This document shows positions 44,110-54,195 of a DNA stretch of 60,000 nt, one piece after another. The stretch lies in the NCBI GenBank assembly GCA_009746045.1, contig RPFO01000079.1, forward strand, positions 447,212 to 507,211. Direction: 5' to 3'. How positions within the stretch are numbered: position 1 is the first letter of the stretch; the number at the start of each line of letters is the position of its first letter. The notes under the pieces are model-generated. The model had not been told where the DNA came from. It made no database searches and worked only from the letters and a program-made list of their open reading frames with translations. The DNA comes from Mesostigma viride (taxonomy: Eukaryota; Streptophyta; Mesostigmatophyceae; Mesostigmatales; Mesostigmataceae). Position numbers and translations under genes: made by a program.

Positions 44110-45170
44110 GCCAGTGGACTTAGTAGGGCTTTTCGGTGGATTCAATGCTTGTGGCGGATGAAGGTGGGCCACTGTCAGCTCGCGCCGCCGCCTGCGGTGT
44201 CGGATGGTATGGGTGACAAGAGGGACGGAGCTCGCAGTATAGAGCTCGGCCCGGGTGCGGCGCTCGCTCGATGTAGCCAGTGGTACCGGACGCCGAGGAT
44301 GTGAGCATTCGAGTGACGGTGCCGTCACTGAGCTGCTTGCTCAGCGCCTGGTCAGCAGGGTCCACGCCTCTCAAACTAAAAGCCGGAGGATGCTGAGGCG
44401 GACAAGGGCCTTGAACAGAATACAGTTATGCCGCTCACTCAGGTAGCAACATGTCCAGTGACCTGTCGAGGCAGGCTGCGGAGGGCCGCCCAGGCCTGGG
44501 CAATGCGGGTGTTGACGTCATCGGCCGTGGTCAGGGGAGCCAGCTGCCAAGGAGCTTGAAGCGAGTCGCCGGGGGGATGGGGCTTCCGTCCAGCAAGAGG
44601 ATCGAGGGTGCCCGGGTGGGGTGGTCCCAGCGGGGAAGCCGATCATTGGCCATGACCAGTCCGTTTTCTTGCTGATCATAAGCCCGTCTCACGTTCAGCC
44701 CGTCTCACGTTTCGAGACTGAACAAGTCTCGAGTGCAGACACGTGTGTAGTACTCCTACACACACAGATCTCGAATGATTTATCTAGCACCAAATCCGAT
44801 AGGCTTGCATCTCTCCCCGGAAAGGAGAACTTTTGCAGATGACTGTAGGTGTAAGTTGGCGATGCCCTAGGATCCGGAGACGTCCGTCCTATAGTCAGCG
44901 AAAGTTGGTGCGAGAGGTCCCCAGTTCGATTCCGGTCGGATTCATTTGCAGATCGCGTTTTCCGCGTTTTCCGCGGACCGGCACTGAACGCAAATGGTTT
45001 TCACCTTTGCGGCGTGTCAAATCAGACTCAGAATAAGCCCCACCGCCCGCGCTTCCGTGACAAGCTATCTAGCCAGAGTTGTGCAGACTCCGGGGTCTCC
45101 ACCAGCGTCGTGTCATCAGTGTAGATCAGATCGCTCAGTCGGTGTAGGGTGGGTCAACCCCGCCATAGCT
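44110..45170 (-). pseudogene. Decayed RTE LINE reverse transcriptase fragment, split by a SINE
   Basis: On the minus strand, 45170-45040 and 44677-44110 align with the LINE at about 34870-34390. The shared stretch SDGTVTRML (here) corresponds to LDGTVTRML (there), and the catalytic motif reads IYTDDT, with Thr in place of the Ala of YADD. Multiple stops and frameshifts occur. It shows that the RTE family has older, inactive copies here. Confidence 0.7.
44678..45039 (+). mobile_element. tRNA-like SINE, copy 2, inserted in the decayed RTE copy
   Basis: The insert 44685-45032 (348 bp) is flanked by ATAAGCC (44678-44684, 45033-45039). Compared with copy 1 at 33 kb it has an extra head of about 80 bp containing a GAGAC/GTCTC hairpin. 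The tRNA-like core is at about 44882-44945: box-A-like TAGTCAGCGAAAGTTGG and box B GTTCGATTCC (44924-44933). The tRNA-like part lies in the middle rather than at the 5' end, which is unusual. Confidence 0.72.
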
Positions 45171-46785
45171 GGCTTACTCTGCCACCTCGATCCGATTGTT
45201 GTGCATATTATTATGCAGCTTATTCAGCTCTATAGTGAGCTTGAGTCATTTGATGAGCAACTTTATCGATGAGAGCTCTAGATGTCAGCAGCTATGTACA
45301 CGTATATAGTTTTTGTAACTATATTATGCTATATATTGTTCATGCAGTCCGAGCTCGCTTATATATTCAGTTATAAGCCGAAATCTGTCGGCTCCTTCCC
45401 CTTTTGGCTATCAGCGGCGCCTGACCTCTTGGACCCCGCCAGCCCCTATAACCCTTTCATCATGCACCGCCATCCAGGATGCTTATGCTGAGATCCAGCA
45501 GCATTGCAATGGGCCTGCACTAGGTACAGTTGAGTGGGATGGCTAGACCACGAAAACGAGAAATGGAGCTTTGTATTATGGATATGATACTGCGGAATGA
45601 AGACAATGGATGATGAATGCGTGAGGCTTAGAATGGGAGTGCAGCACACTGGTCAGCCCTGGGCGTGAGCCCAATCCCCAATCTCCTACGACTATATGCC
45701 AACTGCACTAGCTAGAGATGGACAATTCTGGACGTCTCGCTAGCCATGCGACCAGTGACGTCACCACAACACCGGCACCACTCCATCGGCACCGGATATC
45801 AGGTACCGATGGCTGAGCACCGTGCTAGCTATCGACATGCTAGCTGGCACTGAAGTGTCACGTCCACTCTCGACATCTCAGTACCGTACAGGTATACTGA
45901 GGTGTCCCGCTCAGCCGCGGTGGGCAGTACACGGCGCGCAGGCCGGAATCCGTGTGTCAGCCTAAACATCTCGGCTAACTGGTACGTCCGCACTGCTCAG
46001 GCCACCCAACGCCGCCTTCCGATCGGGGCACTCACTTGGTCGCCATTGATGTCCTATATCGCGGCCCGGCAGCATTTCCTAGATAATTTCGGCCTGCCCG
46101 CGTCATCGATAAACACCAGAACTGAACCTACGCGGGTATATTCTGCACACGGCGGATTGGATGGCTCTTTTTGATGACCTGAACGCCCAGGGTCGCGCGT
46201 GGCTGTTAGGCACTCTCATTGCGGAGTGTGAGCTCGGCTTACCTCCGCGCTCTCCCCATGGCTGCCCCCCCGGGCCATTCGTCCTGGCGCCCAGTCACGA
46301 TCCGGTGGGGCTGCGACACCAACTGTTAGCCCCGCAACCTCTTGTTCCCGCAGGGCGGCCCTGTGCCAGGTAGCTGCGGGCAGGCCTTGGACCCCACTGA
46401 GACCCACTACCTCTCATGCATGGCCGGGTGGCCAACGTACAGAATCAGAATTGCCGGTACTTGTACTTGCACTCTGTCACTCCTGACGGTGGTGCTCGCC
46501 ATGGTCCGGTCCGTTTAGTTCCCGGCCCCCACGCGAACATCCGGTCTGACTCACTCACTATCGGAGGATGCGGACGGTATTCGGCTTTCTACTCGATCCC
46601 CCAACCACCGACCTGACATGATTCGTGGTTCTGGACTTGAGGGATCGAGGCGCCCGGGCCGGCACTTGCTCATTGACATTTCTGTGGCTCGCCCCTAATT
46701 GGCTCTGAGCCGTGTGGTTGGTGGGCACCTCCCAGGCGGTGGGCTACACTCAGTGATTGGGGATCCTGGTGCGAGATCCATGGTT
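45171..46785. other. No recognised gene; possible decayed element
   Basis: The plus frames at 45902-46174 and 46161-46373 are GC-rich and adjacent but match no family I know. Positions 45770-45900 have short direct repeats (GGCACCGG, CAGTACCG). Confidence 0.4.
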
Positions 46786-46905
46786 GGGGCATGATGCAGA
46801 CGATATTTGTAACTTCCGTGTAATTATTTTTTCTAATGAGATTAGCATAGTACTCCGTGGCATGCCCATGCGATATGACCCGCAAGTACTTACTTACCTA
46901 AATCA
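46786..46905 (-). repeat. Dispersed repeat, copy 2 of 3
   Basis: Read on the minus strand it matches 39946-40060 and, over about 85 bp, 57976-58075. The core is GCATGGGCATGCCA followed by ATGCTAATCTCATTAGAAAA, then TTACAC. In this window it lies just beyond the 3' end of the selenoprotein gene. Confidence 0.8.
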
Positions 46906-46967
46906 TTACGACACAGTATACACAAGAGTTCTATGCTGCAACCAGTGCTATAGCCTGCACCGCGCTG

Positions 46968-47045
46968 TGGACACGTCGTGTCTCAGGTAGAAGCACATGC
47001 TAAGAGGCACGTTTCTGCTTCTTTCCGTCATGGAAACACTAGACA
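46968..47045 (-). promoter_or_regulatory. SECIS element (selenocysteine insertion) in the 3' UTR
   Basis: Minus strand, about 200 nt after the stop codon at 47246-47244. The pattern is ATGAC (47031-47027), 12 nt, AA (47014-47013), 27 nt, TGAG (46985-46982), which fits the eukaryotic consensus ATGAN-(10-12)-AA-(18-27)-NGAN. The non-Watson-Crick quartet UGAC/UGAG is followed by GG/CC and then a perfect 7-bp helix AGAAGCA (47022-47016) with TGCTTCT (46995-46989). Beyond the unpaired AAA a mini-stem GTGC/GCAT (47010-47007, 47000-46997) would make it type II. GTGT (47039-47036) and ACAC can start helix I. Read by eye; no folding program was run. Confidence 0.82.
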
Positions 47046-47243
47046 CGGTCGGCGTGAGCACCGGACAAGCAGCATGACACTCAAGACTTGCTCCAGGCCC
47101 TTTGTACAGCACTCATTAGAGCACACATTATCTGCGTAGCATGGACTACTCGCTGGCCACTCCCCTAAGGATGCCTGCCAAAATGGCTGGACCAAAGTGG
47201 CGTGGGTGTCTTGTGGCTTAAAGTTTTCATGTAGGCTGCTCGC

Positions 47244-50200
47244 TTATGAAGATGACAGGATCTCTTCAAACACCTCAGCAAAAGTCTCAGGGTCCTGTGC
47301 GCCGCTCAGCTTGTACTTGTTGTTGATCTGTGCAACATCACAAACAAGCACACGATACCGCACACGCGTAGCCAACCGCGGCCCACCCGCCCACAGGATA
47401 CCGCCACCACAGGACCAGGTCACAGGATGTCAGCACAAGAACAAACAAAAAATGGCATGGACATATTCGAGCTCCATCAAGGTCCACACACTCACCCTGC
47501 GCCACCACCCCACGCATGCTGTGCCAAAGCACAGCACACATGCCACCAACTAGCCTACACCCGTGCACATGAGTCACAGGCTGCTTGGTCCCTCAACCCA
47601 TCACGCAGCTTGAAGCAGCCCCCCCCCTTCCCCCCTCGCTCACGGGCTACGCTGGGCAGCAGCCGCAGCCCAAAATACGCCCCCACCCTCACTCCCGATC
47701 AAGCAAGATATCCCCCCGTTCATTCCACGATGAAGCATGGACCACCCCCACCGCTCACGATAAATAAAGGCGCCCAAACCCAACCAGACCGCCACCACCA
47801 ACACCCCTCACAAAAAGCAACAACACTCCACCACCGCCGTCCCTAACGATGAAGCGTGCACCACCCCCACTCACGATAAAGAAGGGGACGCCCGTGACGC
47901 CGCGCGCGTACTTGTTGAGCTCTGTCAACACCTCTTGGCGGCCCAGGATCTCGTCATCAACAATGCGCTGCGCGTCTGTCAGGCCAGCCTTGGTGGCAGC
48001 GGCAAGCAGAACCTCCCTGGGGACCAGGAACAACAAGGGGTGAGAGGGGGGGGGGGGGGGGGAGAAGCAATGGACAGGAAGCAACCGTGGGTGGTGGCGG
48101 GGGGGGGAGCAGTGGTGGGGGAAAGCAATGCCGGGGGAGCAACCAGTCAGCCTATGACCAGGATCGTATAAGACACCAAGCGCTGTTGGCAGGGGCGCGG
48201 TTGGTTGGCAGTGCCTGGGGGGTCACAAAGGTCATGCAGGTCCTGCGAAAGCCTGGTTCCACAAACTGGCAAGCGCCGTTACTCCCTCGCCATCCATGGT
48301 TGCCAAAAACAGGACCACGGAAACCTCGCTGAGACAAGTAATACCGATGGACCCACGGAGCATGTCCCTGTCATACCCCTGCCATAACTATTCCAGCCCA
48401 ATCCAGGCAATCCACAAAACATGCAACATGCCGATCCATCCAGGGACCGAGTTCCACCCATTTCCGTCTTCCCACAAAAAGCTTGTGCTTGCGCACGCAG
48501 GTATGCTGCTGGTAAATCGCGGCAACCACACACAGAGTCGCAGCTCTGCAACTCACATGACGAGCCATTCCTGGCGATCACAGATCGCTGCGTTGGTGAC
48601 GTTGTGGCAACCACACGTAGAGAGGATGGAAGGGGCCTGCGCGGCCACTGCACGCATAAACCACCTTGTTGGTGGACCCTGCCAGCCAGCATGACAGGGA
48701 TGGCTAGAATGCCGACTCCACAACGACACAGCAAGCGGGATGTGCAGATTTGTGGCAGACGAGAGAAAGCGAGTTCCCGCCTCCCGCTCTCCTTTCCCCC
48801 TCATCTCTAACCTGAGCACCAAAGCAAAACAAGCAGAAAAAGCCTTGCAGCTGGGCCTCACCCACGCTCACGACTACCCCCCACCCCCAATTCCATCATC
48901 CATCCTGCCACAGGACTAGTGACATACAGCCATGCTATTTGGGTGCCCAGGACCGCTACCGCCAGGTCAAAATGTCCGGCCCCGATTTTGAACTCAGGGT
49001 CCGATGCCAACCGCCGGAATGAAACGTGGTGGGCCCCAGTATGCTAGCGCCCCCCTGGGGGGCCGCCACCGGTGCGCCGAGAGCCGGCCCCCATATGCCT
49101 TCCCCCAACGCGCTACAGGCTGGTTAGGCTATAGTGACCCTTTTAGTGTCAGCATGATTTCCTGGAATATAGTGACCGAATCTCCAGATTCTGAAAACAC
49201 ATCTCCTAGGCAGTTTTTCATGACGGATGCAACTGCTGAAGGGGCTGTCAGAAAAAATTATATCTACTAGTAGTTGTAGCAGCTTTGGCTCAACAACTCA
49301 GATTTCTGCAAGGAACATACGGATTTCTACCTGACAGCCGGTATATTTCGCGGCCGCCCTCTCAGCAGTTGAATCTGGCATGAAAAACTGCTTGGCAAAA
49401 GTGGTCTCGGATCCTTGAGATCACAAGTAGATTGTTCAGGAAGTCAAGTTATGTCCAGCTTTAGTTCATTGGCTGTAACTGCCAGCTATATCTTTACTTT
49501 GTGAATAACTGCCAGATTAATGGGAATCTTGTCCTTGTCCCGCAGGAACTTATTTCTTATTTCTTATTTCTGATTTGATGAATATTTTTGCGGATTTTTT
49601 TGACCTGCCACACTATTGGCTGGAGCTGTGGGCTTGTCTCCATGTTGGCAGACGAGCACTTGCCACGTGGCAAATCCCCTTTGGCAGTAGGCTCGCCATA
49701 TGGGGGCCATGACCACCCGCCGGCAGGCTATTTCAGCCGCAGCCCCTATATTTATTTAGGGGCCGGACCAATGCAGCCACCGGCAGCCTTGGGGCCAGAC
49801 CCTAGTACCTGTGAAATTTTGGCTGGGCATGTCACTAGTCCTCTTGCCACTCCCTCCACATCATGACTAACGGCCCCTCACGGGTCATCGTGGCGCTGTC
49901 ACTCACGGCTCATCAATGCCCAACTCCTCACCAGTCATTCAGCCACCATCCCTCACCTGTGGTTGAGGTACAAGGTGCTTACCTGTCGTTGAGGTACTTT
50001 TCTTCAGTGAAGTAGTTGCGGAACAACTCCTCCACCACCGCATCCTGCTTGCCCTGCGCCTTTGCCAGGCTGATGAGCCTGTGGCTGTTGAGCGTGGAGC
50101 CGGTGAGGCCACCGAGCGAGTAGCGGAGCCCATACTGCGCAAACACCTGCGTCATCATAGGCAGCATCGACTTGATGCGCTGCTCCCCGAACTTGCTCTT

Positions 50201-52735
50201 GTAGAGCTCAAGCTTGTTCGTGCCCTGCGGGGCGCCACCATGCCACACACATGCCACCACGCTCATGGCAGATGAGTGGGCACTTGCAGGCATGCTGGGG
50301 GGAGCCGGCAGAAAGACACACACTTGAGTCTGTCGGTGCATGGGCATGTGTTTACATCGTCTGTGGGTCTGGGTGTGCATGGGTGCATGCATGAGTCCTC
50401 GAGTCCGTGCGGCGGATAGCTGGGGTGGCTCTTGAACACCCAATACCAAACCACAATCGAGCCACTACACTGTAGTGCCGCTCACCATGGGTACAAATAA
50501 CGTCCCTCAGACTCTTGCTGCCCTTTCAAAGCCCTCAGCTAGAGCATACGCGGCCTCTGCTGTGGGTTGGTGCGGCGGCAACCAGCAACGTGCCGGGCGC
50601 AAGAAAAAGCAGCGCCGACGACCAAGGGACGGTGGTGCGGGCGGGACGATGCCGTCTTTGCCTGACGTCCAAGCACGGGTGGGCACACGGCACAAGCTCA
50701 TCGGGGAGGGATGGGGCAGCGGAGACTGACTGTGGAGCACTGCCGGCACCGGGCTCCGCTTCGGTAGCCCCCTTCATTGCGTCCCCTTGGCTGTGCATGC
50801 CACACATGGCCTCACACAGGGGGCCTCACTCAGGGGTTCAACCACGGCCCCACGCAGCAGCGCACCCGACTCCCCCTCCGGCTCCGCAGGAATGAAAGCT
50901 ACTGACTCTAGCAGTTTGTACCCACCCAATCCATTTCTACCCACCTAATCCGTTTGTACCCACCCAACCCGTTTGAACCTACCTAATATGTTTGTACCTA
51001 CCCTATGTGTTTGAACCTACCCAATATGTTTGTACCTGCCCAACCCGTTTGAACCTACCCAATGTGTTTGTACCTGCGCCACCAGTTTGTTACCCATGGC
51101 TATCCCCGCCAAGCAATAAGAACAAACGGTGGCCCATAAATGATGAAGCGCTGTCCGCGCGTATGCGTACCTCCTTTGGCGCGTTGGGGTTGAGCAAAAA
51201 GGGTCGCCAGACCACCTGGAACTCCGCTCTGCCGGCAGGGGGGGAGGCACAGGAGTGGGGAGGGTTGGGGTGGGATGTGGGGTGGAAGAGGGATTGGGGT
51301 TGGGGGCGCGGATGTGCATGGGGGGGGGGAAGTGCCAGGGAAGGGTGTGGGCAGGGATTGCAAAGCGCATCAGCATGGGGATGCCGGGCGAGCCGCTTGC
51401 GCATTGGTGAAATCCCATGTGGCAGCGCGCCGGTGGCACCACCACCGAAGCACGCGCCTGGCATACCTGAATGCATGGGCAGCACACACAGAAAGGGCCG
51501 CGCCCACTGCAAACAGCAACAGCCAGCACAGCTGAGGGTACCTCAGCGGATAAAAGGACGGCACCTGTTGCTTAGCAAAGAAGGCGCTTATTGCTGACAG
51601 ACGGCACTCACTTGTCGGCAAACTGGCTCATGGCGGTCTCCAGCCGGCGTTTGCCGATAAAGCACCTGGCAGGGATGTGAGAGTTTGGTGCAAGGGCCAA
51701 ACATTCCCACATGCAGGCATGCAAGGGCCTGTGCGCTCAGAGGGCACATCTTGATCGATATCAATCTTACTTACTAATTGAATTATTCATTCATTTTATT
51801 CATTGATTTAGTCAATCAGATCCATTAACTTTTCGCATGTGGCTGGCTCTCGCGTGCGGTGCAACAGGGGAAGTATGCCAGTGACAGGTGCAAGATCCGT
51901 TCGGAGGACGCATGTGCATGATGCAACCTGGGGCGCATGTGGGCCGAGCTGGTGAGGAGGAAGGGGATGAACACGTCACTGGGGTGGAAGACGTCCACAA
52001 CGGGGGGGGTAAGGGTGCAGAGACACCAACGCGGAAGACATCGCCGCAGGGAAGGGGAAGGGCATGAAGGCCACACTGGGTGTGGGGAGAAGGACGAAAG
52101 AACCCGCAGCTACTATGTGCAAGCGAGATTATGCACTGTATTTGAGCTGTACTAAGAGGACACGAGTAAACGCGACCGCAGGGGATCAAGCTAGGTCGAG
52201 ATGACGCAAGGGGTTGCGGGGCGAGATGCTGGCGAACGTGTCAAGGTCCCGCAGACACGGCAGGCTGGCAAGCTGGTGGGCAAGCGCAGGTGCGGGTGGA
52301 CGTAAGGGATGCAAGTTAGGGGTCGTGCCTCTGCACAAAACCGGGGAGCAGTCACGGTATCTTCTATCTTCTACGTGTTTTTGAGTGCTTCCTGAGTCGG
52401 GGCTTACTGGCCAACAGAGCAAAAACGAATTCACCGAATTCCATAGCTACAATCCTTACTGAAAAAAATGCCGTATACTTGTCACTTTTCGCAGCGGCTC
52501 ATGCAGTAACTATCATCTTCAAAAGCACAGGAAACTGCAAACAGATCGCGCCGTCCTCAGCCTAAACAGGCAAAGTTAGAATTCAAAGCCTGATATTCCA
52601 GAACAACAATTAGACACAAAATGCACAAGATAGCATCAAGCATCAGGATGTAACATCATGCAGCGCGCAGTCTGCTACAAGTCAAGGGAGTTCTTACCAT
52701 GGTCATACGGTATCGCTGACGACGTCGATAACTAT
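47244..52735 (-). CDS. DsbA/FrnE-like thiol oxidoreductase, apparent selenoprotein (UPWC active site)
   Basis: Thioredoxin-fold DSBA family protein (FrnE branch, as in plant cytosolic DsbA-like proteins), which catalyses thiol-disulfide exchange. Exons, all phase-matched: 52735-52698, 51665-51612, 51228-51171, 50224-49983, 48016-47875, 47327-47244; a short N-terminal exon is missing. About 205 residues are readable. Landmarks: IVIDVVSDTV-TGA-PWCFIGKRRLE, VVWRPFLLNPNAPKEG, GLTGSTLNSHRL, NYFTEEKY, ITGVP-like VTGVPFFI (cis-Pro loop) and KLSGAQ near the end. The only internal stop is TGA at 52705-52703, exactly where the family has the first Cys of CPWC; the resolving Cys is kept. With the SECIS downstream I read TGA as selenocysteine. 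The N-terminal exon might be 52838-52781 (MASTCEHM...), but that would leave a 45-nt intron. The alternative is a recent nonsense mutation. Confidence 0.85.
48041..48061. repeat. Poly-G tract in an intron
   Basis: About eighteen G within the intron just upstream (on the minus strand) of the fifth readable exon of the selenoprotein gene. On the coding strand it is a C-run about 25-45 nt before the acceptor and may serve as its polypyrimidine tract. Confidence 0.8.
49140..49460. repeat. Imperfect inverted repeat in a selenoprotein gene intron (MITE-like)
   Basis: GCAGTTTTTCATG at 49211-49223 is mirrored at 49380-49392. The similarity extends on both sides for several tens of bases (CTGCTGA...GGGC inward, GATCTC-like outward). 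No target duplication was defined. Confidence 0.5.
50917..51085. repeat. Intron tandem repeat, about 21-22 bp
   Basis: About eight units of GTTTGTACCTACCCAATATG with variants (GTTTGAACC, CCCACCCAACC), in the intron between the third and fourth readable exons of the selenoprotein gene. Confidence 0.85.
52703..52705 (-). other. In-frame TGA read as selenocysteine
   Basis: The codon context on the minus strand is ACC GTA TGA CCA TG|G TGC: Thr-Val-Sec-Pro-Trp-Cys, with the Trp codon split by the intron. The donor GTAAGA follows directly. Homologues have Cys at this position. See the SECIS entry. Confidence 0.82.
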
Positions 52736-54195
52736 CTGTGGATTCCCAAGGACAAATCATGAGGTCGGCCAGTTACACACGCCCCAGCGGATTAAGATGG
52801 CAAAGCTTCAGTGACATGTGCTCGCAAGTCGAAGCCATACAAAATGATTGTGACTTCGAAAGCATGTCAAACTTTAGTGGAGTCTGTATATGTGCTCCTA
52901 AGCGCCAGCCCTACGATTATTGTCATAAGGACCAGAAAGGACCAGCTGTGGAGGGAAAATGTGGCACGAAACTTTTCACTCCAAAAACGATAAGAACTCA
53001 GAAGGGAAAAAATTACCTGAGGCAGTCTTGCTGCGGACGCCATTCGCGTAAACTACGATCGGACTGGGCTCTGGAAAGCAATAGGCATAAATTAGTAATT
53101 GCGTTTGGATTTGTTGAACAATTTTATTGTTGAGATTATTATGAGTTTTTTTTGGTATGCATTCTCGGGCGGTGGGGCTACGGGACAGATGCCGTCGGGC
53201 GTCGGGACAGATGCGTCGTGAGATTCGCCCGACCCCACGGGTTAGGTCAAATTGATCGCATTACAGTTGGTAGGTCACATTGATCGCGTTACTGTATTCT
53301 CTTGACCAAAAAGCGCGCGCTTTTCCATCCGCGAATAGGCCTCGGTGGCCGTTCCGCATTCCCTGGTTGCTCAAGATGCGGCATCGGCAAAAGATATCTC
53401 GGATCTTTTCCCGGGGTCACGATACCGTATAGCCGATCCCGGCCGCGAGGGGATCTGTACCGTCGCTTTTCCCTACCTAGCGTTCCTCAGCGCGGGATTG
53501 CTCCAATGCCCTGCTGGCCTGCCCATTGCCCAATTCACGGTAACGGCCTTCCTCGCCGCCCTGGGGGCTGAGCTGGTGGCGTAAGCAAGCACGCAGCTCG
53601 CGGAGGCGGGAGACGTGGTAGCCGCTTGTTTGCTCAGAACAAAATGTTCTCGCGTCAACCGAACTAACGTCTGACGACCGCCGAGTGCCGAGGCCAGCTG
53701 TTCCGCACGCCGCAGCGGGGCATCGACGAACGCGGCTAACAAGGACGCCATTACAGGATTTTTTGGAGGGTAGATTGCATTGTATATCGTCATATTGAGA
53801 GTAACAGTGATGCGCTAGTCATAGTCTACCTAGATTGTGGCGTTTAAATTCCGAGAAACAAGTCACGGGTGAGGACAATGTGGATGGGGCACTTTGAATA
53901 GCCGGCCGTTTCGCGTATTTCGTCAGGTGTATGCAGTTCTGCGGCAGCTGCGTGGATGCGGGAGCTGCGCGGCACAGACATCTCATACCGTGTTGTGGCT
54001 CGTCCTTGTTGCCTTTCGACGCGTGCACGCTCGCTGCAGGTTGACTGCCGACCTCTGGTGACTAGGTTAGCAACACCTCGTCTCTATCAAGGCCGCTGAG
54101 AAGATGGTAAGTGAAATTTTTCAATGACTGCTGCAATTTCTTTAAACAGCCTTTCCTAACGCCTTGCTGGTTTCTAAAAGCATTTTGTCGATTTA
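52736..54195. other. Divergent intergenic region between selenoprotein and desaturase genes
   Basis: About 1.4 kb that must contain both 5' ends. The plus frame at 52738-53133 overlaps the selenoprotein 5' region antisense and has no domain. The plus frame at 53345-53584 is GC-rich and hydrophobic in its second half but lacks an ATG and matches no known family. No promoter motif can be assigned. Confidence 0.45.

Noticed and set aside
44882-44945. A functional tRNA gene
   Set aside because: The tRNA-like segment is about 62 nt, lacks a full anticodon arm and is part of a repeated element with target duplications.
47001-47155. Alternative SECIS core at ATGAGTGCTGTACAAA (minus strand, about 47116-47101)
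   Set aside because: ATGA and AAA are present, but no complementary helix II or correctly spaced NGAN follows; the candidate at 47031-46982 fits fully.
52738-53133. 131-residue plus-strand ORF starting MDSQGQIM
   Set aside because: Overlaps the selenoprotein Sec exon region antisense, AT-rich at its end and without any domain.
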